From positions 1,036,129-1,100,128 of the forward strand of contig NZ_VMRJ01000001.1 in NCBI RefSeq assembly GCF_007713685.1: a stretch of 64,000 bases of DNA. Reading direction: 5' to 3'. The stretch is from Hymenobacter setariae (lineage in GTDB: Bacteria; Bacteroidota; Bacteroidia; Cytophagales; Hymenobacteraceae). Shown here in pieces: positions 50,678 through 59,586 of this stretch. The notes below the pieces were generated by a model, which saw only the letters and a program-made list of their open reading frames with translations, made no database searches and was not told the origin of the DNA. Within the stretch, counting starts at the first letter, position 1, and each line of letters starts with the position of its first letter. The translations under genes and the position numbers were made by a program.

Positions 50678-51376
50678 ATGAGCCAGTTCCAAGACCTAAA
50701 GCAGGCCTGCTACGAGGCCAATATGCAGTTGCCGGCCCTCGGGCTGGTGCTCTTTACCTTCGGCAACGCCAGCGTGGTAGACCGCGAAAAGAGCGTGTTC
50801 GCCATCAAGCCTAGCGGTGTGCCCTACGCCACACTGAAGCCGGAGGACATCGTAATTGTGGACTTTGACAACAACATCGTGGAAGGTACTAAGCGGCCTT
50901 CTTCCGATACCAAAACCCACGCGCTGCTCTTCAAGGAGTGGACGAACATCGGCGGTATTGTGCACACGCACAGCACCTACGCTACGGCCTGGGCCCAGGC
51001 GCAGCTTGATATTCCCATCCTAGGCACCACCCACGCCGACCACCTTACGGCCGACGTGCCCTGCGCGCCGCCCATGAGCGACGAGCTCATCGCGGGCGAC
51101 TACGAGCACCAGACCGGCTGGCAAATCATCAACGAGTTTGAGAAGCGTGGCCTTTCGCACGCCGAAGTCGAGATGATACTTGTGGGCAACCACGCGCCAT
51201 TCACCTGGGGCAAAACGGTGGAGAAAGCCGTGTACCACAGCGCCGTGCTCGAAGAAGTGGCGCGCCTAGCCTACCTCAGCTGCACGCTCAAGCCGGGCGT
51301 GGCGCGGCTGAAAGATGCCTTGATTAAAAAACACTACGAGCGCAAGCACGGCGCTAATTCTTACTACGGGCAATAG
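50678..51376 (+). CDS. araD: L-ribulose-5-phosphate 4-epimerase
   Basis: A 232-residue class II aldolase-fold epimerase, the usual AraD length. Landmarks are [21 protein letters not shown] (F26-based segment, about 26-45), [14 protein letters not shown] (about 69-82), [17 protein letters not shown] (zinc histidines, about 91-107), and [20 protein letters not shown] (about 167-186). It converts L-ribulose-5-phosphate to D-xylulose-5-phosphate, feeding the pentose phosphate pathway. It begins directly after the araB stop. A nested inverted repeat separates it from araA. Confidence 0.97.
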   Translation: MSQFQDLKQACYEANMQLPALGLVLFTFGNASVVDREKSVFAIKPSGVPYATLKPEDIVIVDFDNNIVEGTKRPSSDTKTHALLFKEWTNIGGIVHTHSTYATAWAQAQLDIPILGTTHADHLTADVPCAPPMSDELIAGDYEHQTGWQIINEFEKRGLSHAEVEMILVGNHAPFTWGKTVEKAVYHSAVLEEVARLAYLSCTLKPGVARLKDALIKKHYERKHGANSYYGQ

Positions 51377-51379
51377 GCT

Positions 51380-51454
51380 GTACCGTGGACCCTGCGGGTC
51401 CGCGCGTGGCAGCACCTAAATCCTTAACTCGCGGACTCACAGAGTCCACGGTAC
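51380..51454. repeat. Inverted repeat between araD and araA
   Basis: Outer arms of 11 bp (GTACCGTGGAC at 51380-51390, complement at 51444-51454) enclose a second pair of 7 bp (51398-51404 with 51430-51436). It starts 4 nt after the araD stop and ends 11 nt before the araA ATG. It is unrelated to the REP-like family and could affect relative expression of araA. Confidence 0.75.
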
Positions 51455-51465
51455 TACCCACCACC

Positions 51466-52953
51466 ATGATTGACATTTCAAACTACGAAGCCTGGTTTAT
51501 CACGGGCAGCCAGCACCTCTACGGCCCCGAAACCCTGGAGGAAGTAGCCCGCCACTCGCAGGAAATCGCAAAAGAGCTGGGCACCAAGCTGCCCATTAAC
51601 ATCGTGTACAAGCCGGTGCTGACGGGCCCGCAGGAGATTTACAAGCTTATGCAAGAGGCCAACAACACGCCGAACTGCGTGGGCCTGATTGCCTGGATGC
51701 ACACCTTCTCGCCAGCCAAAATGTGGATTAACGGCTTGAAAATCCTGCAAAAGCCGCTGGCTCACTTGCACACGCAGTACAACCGCGACATTCCGTGGGA
51801 TGCTATTGACATGGACTTCATGAACACCAACCAGTCGGCGCACGGCGACCGCGAGTTTGGGTTTATTGGCTCGCGCATGCGCCTGAGCCGCAAGGTTATC
51901 GTGGGACACTGGCAGAGCGAGGATGTGCGCGAGCGTCTCAGCATCTGGAGCCGCGTGGCTAGCGCCTGGGCCGACTGGCAGGGCGCCAAGTTCGTGCGCT
52001 TTGGCGACAACATGCGCTACGTAGCTGTGACCGAAGGCGACAAAGTAGAAGCTGAAATCAAGTTTGGCTACGAGGTGAACACCTACGGCATTGGCGACCT
52101 AGTAGCCGAGGTAAACGCCGTGACCGACGAGCAGATTGCCGGTCTGGTAGCCACCTACGAGCAGGAATACGAGCTGGGCGACAACCTGAAGGAAGGCGGC
52201 GAGAAGCGTGAAAGCCTGCGCGACGCAGCCCGCATCGAGCTGGGCATGCGCAAGTTCCTGACCGACCGCAATGCCAAGGGCTTCACCGATACCTTCGAAG
52301 ACCTGCACGGCATGAAGCAGCTGCCCGGCATCGCCACGCAGCGCTTGATGGCCGACGGCTACGGCTTCGGCGGCGAGGGCGACTGGAAGACCTCGGCCCT
52401 GGTGCGCGCCATGAAAGTGATGGGCGCCGGCCTGCCCGGCGGCAACTCCTTCATGGAGGATTACACCTACCACTTCGCCCCCGGCAACGAGCAAGTCCTA
52501 GGTTCGCACATGCTCGAAATCTGCCCCACCATCGCCGAAGGCAAGGTGCGCGCTGAAATCCATCCCCTTGGTATCGGCGGCAAGGAAGACCCGGTTCGCT
52601 TGGTGTTCAACTGCCCCGCTGGCCCGGCCCTCAACGCGACCATCGTGGACATGGGCAACCGCTTCCGCATGATTGTGAACACCGTGGAGGCCGTGGCACC
52701 TGAGCAAGACCTGCCCAACCTGCCCGTAGCCCGCGTGCTCTGGAAAGTGCACCCCGACATGAAAACCGGCCTCGCTGCCTGGATTTTGGCCGGCGGCGCC
52801 CACCACACGGGCTACAGCCAGAACCTGACCAGCGAGTACCTAGAGGACTTCGCCGAGATGGCTGGGATTGAGTTCTTGGTTATCGACGAGGACACCAAGC
52901 TGCGCACGTTCAAAAACGAACTGCGCTATAACGAAGTAGCCTTCAAAGGCTAA
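51466..52953 (+). CDS. araA: L-arabinose isomerase
   Basis: About 495 residues from the ATG at 51466 ([20 protein letters not shown]). The first segment is the AraA hallmark. The metal site residues fall in [20 protein letters not shown] (Glu, about 301-320), MEDYTYHF (Glu, about 330-337), [14 protein letters not shown] (His) and [11 protein letters not shown], with the late [10 protein letters not shown] histidines (about 443-452). It isomerises L-arabinose to L-ribulose. A longer open frame upstream runs through the inverted repeat and is rejected. Order here is araB-araD-araA. Confidence 0.97.
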   Translation: MIDISNYEAWFITGSQHLYGPETLEEVARHSQEIAKELGTKLPINIVYKPVLTGPQEIYKLMQEANNTPNCVGLIAWMHTFSPAKMWINGLKILQKPLAHLHTQYNRDIPWDAIDMDFMNTNQSAHGDREFGFIGSRMRLSRKVIVGHWQSEDVRERLSIWSRVASAWADWQGAKFVRFGDNMRYVAVTEGDKVEAEIKFGYEVNTYGIGDLVAEVNAVTDEQIAGLVATYEQEYELGDNLKEGGEKRESLRDAARIELGMRKFLTDRNAKGFTDTFEDLHGMKQLPGIATQRLMADGYGFGGEGDWKTSALVRAMKVMGAGLPGGNSFMEDYTYHFAPGNEQVLGSHMLEICPTIAEGKVRAEIHPLGIGGKEDPVRLVFNCPAGPALNATIVDMGNRFRMIVNTVEAVAPEQDLPNLPVARVLWKVHPDMKTGLAAWILAGGAHHTGYSQNLTSEYLEDFAEMAGIEFLVIDEDTKLRTFKNELRYNEVAFKG

Positions 52954-52959
52954 GCCACA

Positions 52960-53194
52960 GGCACGTTACGCTGCGCTGGCGCGAGTTTAGCGCAGCGTAA
53001 CTCGTGCCTTATCATGAGGTGGAGTTTTCAACTCCACTGCCGCGCCAGCGGCAAAATCCGCGCCCGGGCAGTGGCGCTATAGCCACTCTACCTAGGCGCC
53101 CTGCAAGCGTAGCATTGCCGCTAGTGCGGCCGCGGAGGCAGAGCCTCCACCTCACAGCCGGCACGAGTTACGGCTTCACCTAAACTCGCGCCAG
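52960..53194. repeat. Nested multi-arm palindromic block after araA
   Basis: Three properly nested long-range pairs are exact: 52976-52989 with 53181-53194 (14 bp), 52997-53008 with 53160-53171 (12 bp), and 53015-53024 with 53145-53154 (10 bp). Local hairpins lie within, e.g. 53034-53041 with 53067-53074, and GTGGCGCTATAGCCAC at 53071-53086. A competing local stem pairs 52960-52977 with 52989-53008. No gene is seen. It fills nearly all of the 273-nt gap before the GH51 gene. Confidence 0.8.
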
Positions 53195-53226
53195 TACGGC
53201 CTGTTCCCACCCATCCCCACTTTATT

Positions 53227-55296
53227 ATGATTAGTACTACTCGCTTTCCTGCCCTGGCTACCGGCCTGGCGCTGCTGGGCACCCTAGGGGCCAGCGCGCA
53301 GTCGGCGGCCCCGGCTAGCCTCACCGTGCAGGTCAACAAGCCCGGCGCAGCCGTCAATAAGAACATGTACGGCCTGTTTTTCGAGGACATCAATTTCGCC
53401 GCCGACGGTGGGCTGTACCCCGAGTTGGTAAAGAATAAGTCGTTCGAAACTGACGCTCGCCTGATGGGCTGGCGCGCCCTAGGTGGCGGCGCTAACCTCG
53501 ATACCTACGCTGTGCGCAACGAGCAGGGCATCAACAACCAGAACAACTCGCACTACCTACGCCTCACCACCCGCAACGGCGCTGGCGGTGAGGCCGGCAT
53601 CGAAAACGAAGGCTTCCGGGGCATGGGCGTGAAGCAGGGCAGCGAGTACAAGCTTTCATTCTACGCGCGGCGTGGGGCGGGCGACGTTGGCGGCCTCACG
53701 GCTACGATAGTAGGCCAGCGGGGCGAAACCCTGGGTCAGGTAGCCGTGAGCGGCTTCACCAATGAGTGGAAGCAGTACACGGCCGTGCTCAAGTCTACCG
53801 GCACCCAAAACAAGGCGCACCTCAAGCTGGTGCTCAGCGGCACCGGTACGGTAGACCTAGACGTGGTATCGCTGTTTCCGAAAGACACCTGGAACCAGCG
53901 GCCCAACGGCCTGCGCACCGACCTGGTGCAGCTGCTCAAGGACATGAAACCGGGCTTTTTGCGCTTTCCGGGGGGCTGCATTGTGGAGGGGCGCACCCTC
54001 TCGGAGCGCTACCAGTGGAAGGAAACCATTGGCGACGTAACCGCCCGTCTGCCCATGATAAACCGCTGGAACATGGAGTTCCGGCACCGCTCGACGCCTG
54101 ACTATTACCAGTCGTTTGGCCTCGGGTTCTTCGAATACTTCCAGCTCTCGGAAGACATTGGGGCTGAGCCGCTACCGATTCTGAACGTGGGCATGGCTTG
54201 CCAGTACAACTCGGGCGAGCTGGCCCCGATGGGTACTGCCAGCACCAAAGGCGGCCCCAATGCTGGGGAAACTGCCCCGCATAACCACGCCACCGACGAC
54301 CCGTCGCTGGACATGTTTATTCAGGATGCGCTCGACCTCATTGAGTTTGCCAATGGGCCGGTTAGCTCTACCTGGGGCGCCAAGCGCGCCGCCATGGGCC
54401 ACCCGGCGCCCTTCAACCTCAAGATGATAGGGGTGGGCAACGAGCAGTGGGGACCGCAGTACCTCGAGCGCTACGTACCGTTTGCGAAGGCAGTAAAGGC
54501 CAAGTATCCGAACATCGACCTAGTGAGCAGCGCCGGCCCCAGCCCCGACGGCGAGCTGTTTGACACGGCCAGCAAGCGCCTAGGTGAGCTCAAGGCCGAC
54601 TACATCGACGAGCACTACTACGCCAAGGCCGACTGGTTTCGGGCGCACGCCGACCGCTACGATAAGTACGCCCGCGGCGGCCCCAAAATCTTCGCTGGCG
54701 AGTACGCCGCGCAGAGTGTGAACACCGGCAGCCCCGAAAACAAAAACACCTGGGACTGCGCCATTTCGGAAGCCGCCTTCATGACCGGCCTCGAGCGCAA
54801 TGCCGATGTGGTGGGCATGGCCAGCTACGCTCCGCTGTTTGCCAACGTAGATGCCTGGCAGTGGACGCCCGACCTCATCTGGTTTGATAACCTGAACTCC
54901 TATGGCTCGCCGAGCTACTACGTGCAGAAGCTCTATGCCCTCAATAAAGGCACCAAAGTGCTGCCCGTGACCATGCCCGGCGGGGCTAAAAACGGCACGG
55001 ATAACCTCTTTGCCAGCGCCGTAACCGACGAGCCCACTGGCGAGGTGGTGGTGAAGCTGGTGAATTACTCTACCAGCCCGCGCCCCGTCAGCATCAACCT
55101 GGCTGGCGCCAAAGGCCTCGGCAAAACTGGCCGTGCTCAAACCATGGCCAGCGACGACCTGCAAACGCAAAACAGCTTGAAGGAACCCAAAAAGCTGGCG
55201 CCGCAAGAATCAACCTTCGCCATGAAGGGCTCGACCCTGAGCTACACGCTAGCGCCTAACTCATTCACGGTGCTGCGCGTGCCGGCTAAGAAGTAG
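53227..55296 (+). CDS. Alpha-L-arabinofuranosidase (GH51)
   Basis: A 689-residue exported glycosidase. Signal peptide about 1-25 (LATGLALLGTLGASAQS). The N-terminus of the mature protein has NMYGLFFEDINFAADGGLYP, and a CBM4/9-like beta-sandwich (about 75-220) precedes the catalytic barrel. The acid/base Glu is in GVGNEQWGPQYL (about 402-413), the nucleophile Glu in KIFAGEYAAQS (about 486-496). RFPGGCIVEG near 245 is also conserved. It removes arabinofuranosyl side chains or ends from arabinan and arabinoxylan. It lies in the arabinose cluster, after the palindromic block and before a UUCG-type terminator. Confidence 0.94.
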   Translation: MISTTRFPALATGLALLGTLGASAQSAAPASLTVQVNKPGAAVNKNMYGLFFEDINFAADGGLYPELVKNKSFETDARLMGWRALGGGANLDTYAVRNEQGINNQNNSHYLRLTTRNGAGGEAGIENEGFRGMGVKQGSEYKLSFYARRGAGDVGGLTATIVGQRGETLGQVAVSGFTNEWKQYTAVLKSTGTQNKAHLKLVLSGTGTVDLDVVSLFPKDTWNQRPNGLRTDLVQLLKDMKPGFLRFPGGCIVEGRTLSERYQWKETIGDVTARLPMINRWNMEFRHRSTPDYYQSFGLGFFEYFQLSEDIGAEPLPILNVGMACQYNSGELAPMGTASTKGGPNAGETAPHNHATDDPSLDMFIQDALDLIEFANGPVSSTWGAKRAAMGHPAPFNLKMIGVGNEQWGPQYLERYVPFAKAVKAKYPNIDLVSSAGPSPDGELFDTASKRLGELKADYIDEHYYAKADWFRAHADRYDKYARGGPKIFAGEYAAQSVNTGSPENKNTWDCAISEAAFMTGLERNADVVGMASYAPLFANVDAWQWTPDLIWFDNLNSYGSPSYYVQKLYALNKGTKVLPVTMPGGAKNGTDNLFASAVTDEPTGEVVVKLVNYSTSPRPVSINLAGAKGLGKTGRAQTMASDDLQTQNSLKEPKKLAPQESTFAMKGSTLSYTLAPNSFTVLRVPAKK

Positions 55297-55310
55297 CCTT
55301 TTTTGCCCCT

Positions 55311-55340
55311 AAAAGGCCAGCTTCGGCTGGCCTTTTTATT
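55311..55340 (+). terminator. Rho-independent terminator after the GH51 gene
   Basis: Stem AAAAGGCCAGC (55311-55321), loop TTCG, complement 55326-55336, then T-rich. The C(TTCG)G tetraloop is a very stable type. It is 14 nt after the stop and 16 nt before the GH27 ATG. Confidence 0.92.
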
Positions 55341-55356
55341 GCCCCTGTATTTGCCT

Positions 55357-57201
55357 ATGTCATTGACTCAAAAATGGCTAAGTATTGCCCTAGGCAGCTT
55401 AGCGCTCGCTAGCCCGGCCCTGGCCCAAAAAGCTACTTCCAAAACCGACTTTCACCAGTGGGCCCCTACCCCACCCATGGGTTGGAACAGCTGGGACTGC
55501 TATGGCCCCACCGTGACAGAAGCCGAAACTAAGGCTAACGCCGACTACATGGCCAGAAACCTGAAAGACAGCGGCTGGGAATATGTAGTGGTCGATATCC
55601 GCTGGTATGTGGGCAACGACACGGCCCACGGCTACAACGAGAAAAACCCCGATTGGAACATCGACCAGTACGGCCGCTTTGTGCCCGCGCCCAACCGGTT
55701 TCCATCGGCGGCGGGCGGCAAGGGCTTTAAGCCGCTGGCCGATTACATGCACGCCAAGGGGCTGAAATTTGGCATTCACCTCATGCGCGGCGTGCCCGTG
55801 ATAGCGGTGCAGCGCAAGCTGCCCATCAAGGGCACCAAGCTTACGGCCGATGCCATCCACAGCAAGGAAGGCCAGGCAGCGTGGCTGCACGACATGTACA
55901 CGGTGGTGCCCGGCAAACCCGGCGCCCAGGAGTACTACAACTCGCTGTTTGAACTGTACGCGAGCTGGGGCGTTGATTTTGTGAAGATTGACGACCTGTC
56001 GGAGCCCTACCACACCGGCGAGATAGAGATGATACGGAAGGCCATCGACCGCACGGGCCGCCAAATCGTCTTCAGCATGTCGCCGGGCGAGACGCCGATT
56101 GCCGATGCCAAGCACGCGCAGCAGCACGCCAACATGTGGCGTACCGTAGGCGACTTCTGGGACTCGTGGGAGCAGCTCAAGGAGCACTTTGAGGTGTGCA
56201 ACCGCTGGGCGCCTTACATCATGACTGGGGCATGGCCCGATGCCGACATGCTGCCCCTAGGTCGCCTAGGTATCCGGGCCGAGCGCGGCGACGACCGGCA
56301 GACGCGCTTCACCCCCGACGAGCAGCGCACGCTCATGACCTTGTGGAGCATTTTCCGCTCGCCGCTCATGTTTGGCGGCGACCTGCCGAGCAACACGCCC
56401 GCCACATTGGCCCTGCTCACCAACCCTAGGGTGCTAGCCGTGAACAAAACTAGCATGAACAACCGCCAACTGTTCCGGCGCGGCGACCTCGTGGCCTGGA
56501 CCGCCGACGACCCCAAAACGGGCGACAAATACCTGGCTGTGTTCAATGCCCAGGACCAGGAGTTGGCGCCCACCAGCGCGGCCGCGGCAAAGAGCCCGCT
56601 TATCAATCGCCAAACGCCGCAAGCCACGCTTGACGTGGACATCACTGGTGCCCAAAAGCTATACCTGAGCGTGCGCGGCGGCGACGACGGCACTGCCTGG
56701 GACCATGCCGACTGGCTGGCACCCGTGCTCAGTAACGGCACCAAAACCATGCCCCTCACCGAGCTACCTTGGCAGAAAGCCAGCGCCGGCTGGGGCCAAA
56801 CTACCCTCAACAAAAGCGTGAGCGGCGGCCCGCTCGTGGTAGCCGGCAAAACCTACCCAGCTGGCATCGGCACGCACGCAAACTCTGTTATTGAGTACAC
56901 GTTGCCGGCGGGCTACACGCGCTTCCAGGCTACCGTGGGCCTCGACCAGGCCGCGGCTGGGCAGAATACGGGCGGCTCTTTTCAGGCTTTAGTATTCACC
57001 AAAAGCCCTTACCAACCCGCCCCCGCCGACTCGGTGCGCGTGCCCGTGGCGCTGGCCGACCTAGGGCTGGCGCCCGGCTGCATTGTGCAAGACCTGTGGA
57101 GCGGCCGCCAAGTGGGCAAGTTCACCACCGAGTTTGTGCCTTTCATACGGCGGCACGGGGCGGGCTTCTACCGCATCTCGGGGCCGAAGCTGGCAAAATA
57201 A
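55357..57201 (+). CDS. GH27 alpha-galactosidase or beta-L-arabinopyranosidase with inserted NPCBM-like domain
   Basis: About 614 residues from the ATG at 55357. Signal peptide to about residue 23. The GH27 barrel begins APTPPMGWNSWDCYGPTVTE. The nucleophile Asp is in DFVKIDDLSEP (about 209-219), the acid/base Asp in TGAWPDADML (about 290-299). The C-terminal beta-domain begins around 385 (GDLVAWTADDPKTGDKYLAV) and is interrupted at about 425-560 by an NPCBM-like module with AGIGTHANSVIEYTLPAGY. It then resumes with DLWSGRQVGKFTTEF. GH27 enzymes act on alpha-galactosides, and some on beta-L-arabinopyranosides; the arabinose context makes the latter possible. Confidence 0.87.
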   Translation: MSLTQKWLSIALGSLALASPALAQKATSKTDFHQWAPTPPMGWNSWDCYGPTVTEAETKANADYMARNLKDSGWEYVVVDIRWYVGNDTAHGYNEKNPDWNIDQYGRFVPAPNRFPSAAGGKGFKPLADYMHAKGLKFGIHLMRGVPVIAVQRKLPIKGTKLTADAIHSKEGQAAWLHDMYTVVPGKPGAQEYYNSLFELYASWGVDFVKIDDLSEPYHTGEIEMIRKAIDRTGRQIVFSMSPGETPIADAKHAQQHANMWRTVGDFWDSWEQLKEHFEVCNRWAPYIMTGAWPDADMLPLGRLGIRAERGDDRQTRFTPDEQRTLMTLWSIFRSPLMFGGDLPSNTPATLALLTNPRVLAVNKTSMNNRQLFRRGDLVAWTADDPKTGDKYLAVFNAQDQELAPTSAAAAKSPLINRQTPQATLDVDITGAQKLYLSVRGGDDGTAWDHADWLAPVLSNGTKTMPLTELPWQKASAGWGQTTLNKSVSGGPLVVAGKTYPAGIGTHANSVIEYTLPAGYTRFQATVGLDQAAAGQNTGGSFQALVFTKSPYQPAPADSVRVPVALADLGLAPGCIVQDLWSGRQVGKFTTEFVPFIRRHGAGFYRISGPKLAK

Positions 57202-57250
57202 GGGCTTACTCAAAGTAGCTCGGCTTACTCTCTGGTAATCAGTCATAGTA

Positions 57251-57346
57251 AAACGTCTGTCAGGCTGAGCTTGCCAAAGCACCTCTACCGCACCATACGG
57301 GTTATGCAGTGGAGATGCTTGGGCAAGCTCAGCCTGACAGACGTTT
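57251..57346. repeat. REP-like inverted repeat 6
   Basis: Two 30-nt arms (57251-57280, 57317-57346) with one mismatch and a 36-nt loop. The outer part AAACGTCTGTCAGGCTGAGC matches the family with GTCAGGC in place of GTCATGC. A T run follows on the plus strand (57344-57351), so it could end transcription of the GH27 gene. Confidence 0.88.
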
Positions 57347-57409
57347 TTTTTATCATTTCTTTGACTCTTAGGACTACGCTGTCTTTTTCCCACCCCTAGG
57401 TTTCTTCCC

Positions 57410-59578
57410 TTGCGACTACTTCGTCTACGCGCTCTTAGCGGGCTTTCTTTCCTACTTATTGGGTTTTCTGCCGCCGCTCAATCTGTTGCGCCCATTGTTA
57501 TCGAAACGGAGCACATGAGCCTGGTCTTGGCTGTGGGCCAGCGCCAAAAGCTCTACCAGACCTACCTAGGACCCAAGCTAGCTACGGCGGCCGAGTACCA
57601 GCAGCTACCGCAGCGCCACGAGGCCTACCCGCCGGCTGGCACCGACAACCTATTTGAGCCCGCCCTGCGTGTGGTGCACGCCGATGGCAACCCCGCACTG
57701 GCCTTGCAGTACGCCGACGTACAAACTGCCAAAGCCGGCGAAGGCATCACCAACACGACCATCCGCCTGCGCGACCCGCTGTACCCGGTGGAGGTGCAGC
57801 TGCACTTCGTGGCTTACCAGCGCGAAGACGTCATTAAGACCTGGACCGAGATAGTGCACCGCGAAAAGAAGCCGGTGGTGCTCACCAACTACGCCTCGGC
57901 CATGCTGCACCTCGATGCGCACCAGTACTACCTGACCCAGCTGCACGGCGACTGGGCCGAGGAAGCCCAGCAGCAGGAAAGCCCGCTTACGAGCGGCGTA
58001 AAAGTTATCGATACCAAGCTCGGCACCCGCGCGGGCATGTACCAGACCCCGTCGTTCTTCCTGGCGCCCGACCACCCAGCCACCGAAACTACCGGCGACG
58101 TGCTGGCCGGCTCCCTGGCTTGGACCGGCAATTTCCGGCTGGCCTTCGAGCTGGATAACGAGAACATGCTGCGCCTGTCGGCGGGCATTAACCCATACGC
58201 CTCGGAATACACCCTGCCGGCCGGACAGCCCTTCATCACGCCCGAGTTCATCTTCACCTATAGCACGCAGGGCAAGGGCCAGGCCTCGCGCAACCTGCAC
58301 CGCTGGGCCCGCCAGCAGGGCGGCACTCTCGACGGGACCCAGCCCCGCCTCACGCTGCTGAACAACTGGGAGGCCACGTTTTTCGACTTTGATGAGCCTA
58401 AGCTTGATGCTCTCATGGGCGACGCGGCCAAGCTCGGCGTCGATTTGTTCTTGCTCGACGATGGCTGGTTTGGCAACAAGTACCCGCGCAAAGACGACAC
58501 CCAGGGCCTCGGCGACTGGCAGCCCACCAAAACCAAGCTGCCCAACGGCGTGGGCCACCTCGTGCAAACCGCCACCAAGGAGGGCATCAAATTTGGCATC
58601 TGGATAGAGCCCGAAATGGTGAACCCCAAGAGCGAGCTCTACGAAAAGCATTCTGACTGGGTACTGAAACTACCCAGCCGCCCCGAAGACTACTACCGCA
58701 ACCAACTGGCGCTAGACCTCACCAACCCCAAGGTGCAGGACTTCGTGTACGGCATCGTGGATGCGCAGCTCAGCCAGGGTGCGGCCTACCTCAAATGGGA
58801 CTGCAACCGCATGCTGACCAATGCCTATTCGCAGCACCTAGGCAAAGACCAGTCGCATCTGTACGTGGACTACGTGCGCGGCCTCTACCGCGTGCTCGAC
58901 CGGGTGCGCCAGAAGTACCCGCACACGCCCATGATGCTGTGCTCGGGCGGCGGGGCGCGGGCCGACTACGGCGGGCTGAAGTACTTCACCGAGTTCTGGC
59001 CCTCAGACGACACCGACGCGCTAGAGCGGGTCTACATTCAGTGGGGCTTTCTCAACTTCTTCCCGTCTAATACCTTGGCGAGCCACGTCACGAACTGGAA
59101 CCAGAGTCAGAGCTTGAAATTTCGCACCGACGTGGCCATGATGGGTAAACTTGGCTACGACATCGAGGTGAGCAAGATGACGCCCGACGAGCTGAAATTC
59201 AGCCAGCAGGCGGTGAAGGACTACAAGCGCTTGAGCCCCGTTATCTGGCAGGGCGACCTGTTCAAGCTGCGCTCGCCCTACGAGAGCAACCAGGCGGCCC
59301 TGATGTATGTGGCACCCCAGCAAGACAAGGCCGTGCTCTTTGGCTACGACCTGCGCCCGCGCTACCACGAAACGGTGCTGCCCGTGCGGCTACAGGGCCT
59401 CGACCCAGCGCGCCGCTACCGCCTCACCGAAATCAACCTGCTGCCCGGCCGCAAGCCCGAAGTGCGCGCCAGCGGCCAAACGTACTCCGGCGACTACCTC
59501 ATGAAAGTGGGCATCCTGCTGAACAACGGAGAGGCCAAGGCACTAACCAGCCACGTGCTAGAACTAACCGCGGAGTAA
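57410..59578 (+). CDS. Alpha-galactosidase (GH36)
   Basis: A 722-residue exported enzyme, the usual GH36 length. The start is a TTG at 57410, chosen because it retains the signal peptide (LSGLSFLLIGFSAAAQS). An N-terminal beta-sandwich (about 30-290) precedes the barrel. Barrel motifs are LLNNWEATFFDF (about 316-327), LFLLDDGWFGNKYPRKDD (about 346-363), FGIWIEPEMVN (395-405), nucleophile D464 in YLKWDCNRML, and the acid/base region FWPSDDTDALER (D533/D534). It releases alpha-linked galactose. The stop is 8 nt from the convergent LacI gene. Confidence 0.94.
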   Translation: MRLLRLRALSGLSFLLIGFSAAAQSVAPIVIETEHMSLVLAVGQRQKLYQTYLGPKLATAAEYQQLPQRHEAYPPAGTDNLFEPALRVVHADGNPALALQYADVQTAKAGEGITNTTIRLRDPLYPVEVQLHFVAYQREDVIKTWTEIVHREKKPVVLTNYASAMLHLDAHQYYLTQLHGDWAEEAQQQESPLTSGVKVIDTKLGTRAGMYQTPSFFLAPDHPATETTGDVLAGSLAWTGNFRLAFELDNENMLRLSAGINPYASEYTLPAGQPFITPEFIFTYSTQGKGQASRNLHRWARQQGGTLDGTQPRLTLLNNWEATFFDFDEPKLDALMGDAAKLGVDLFLLDDGWFGNKYPRKDDTQGLGDWQPTKTKLPNGVGHLVQTATKEGIKFGIWIEPEMVNPKSELYEKHSDWVLKLPSRPEDYYRNQLALDLTNPKVQDFVYGIVDAQLSQGAAYLKWDCNRMLTNAYSQHLGKDQSHLYVDYVRGLYRVLDRVRQKYPHTPMMLCSGGGARADYGGLKYFTEFWPSDDTDALERVYIQWGFLNFFPSNTLASHVTNWNQSQSLKFRTDVAMMGKLGYDIEVSKMTPDELKFSQQAVKDYKRLSPVIWQGDLFKLRSPYESNQAALMYVAPQQDKAVLFGYDLRPRYHETVLPVRLQGLDPARRYRLTEINLLPGRKPEVRASGQTYSGDYLMKVGILLNNGEAKALTSHVLELTAE

Positions 59579-59586
59579 GCCCTAGG

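Noticed and set aside
52954..53226. CRISPR array after araA
   Set aside because: The repeated words are nested inverted repeats, not direct repeats with regular spacers. No array or cas gene is seen anywhere in the window.
45900..59578. Classical SusC/SusD polysaccharide utilisation locus
   Set aside because: No SusC/SusD pair is in the cluster. The TonB receptors in the window belong to the cobalamin locus and to an isolated OMP_b-brl_3 gene.
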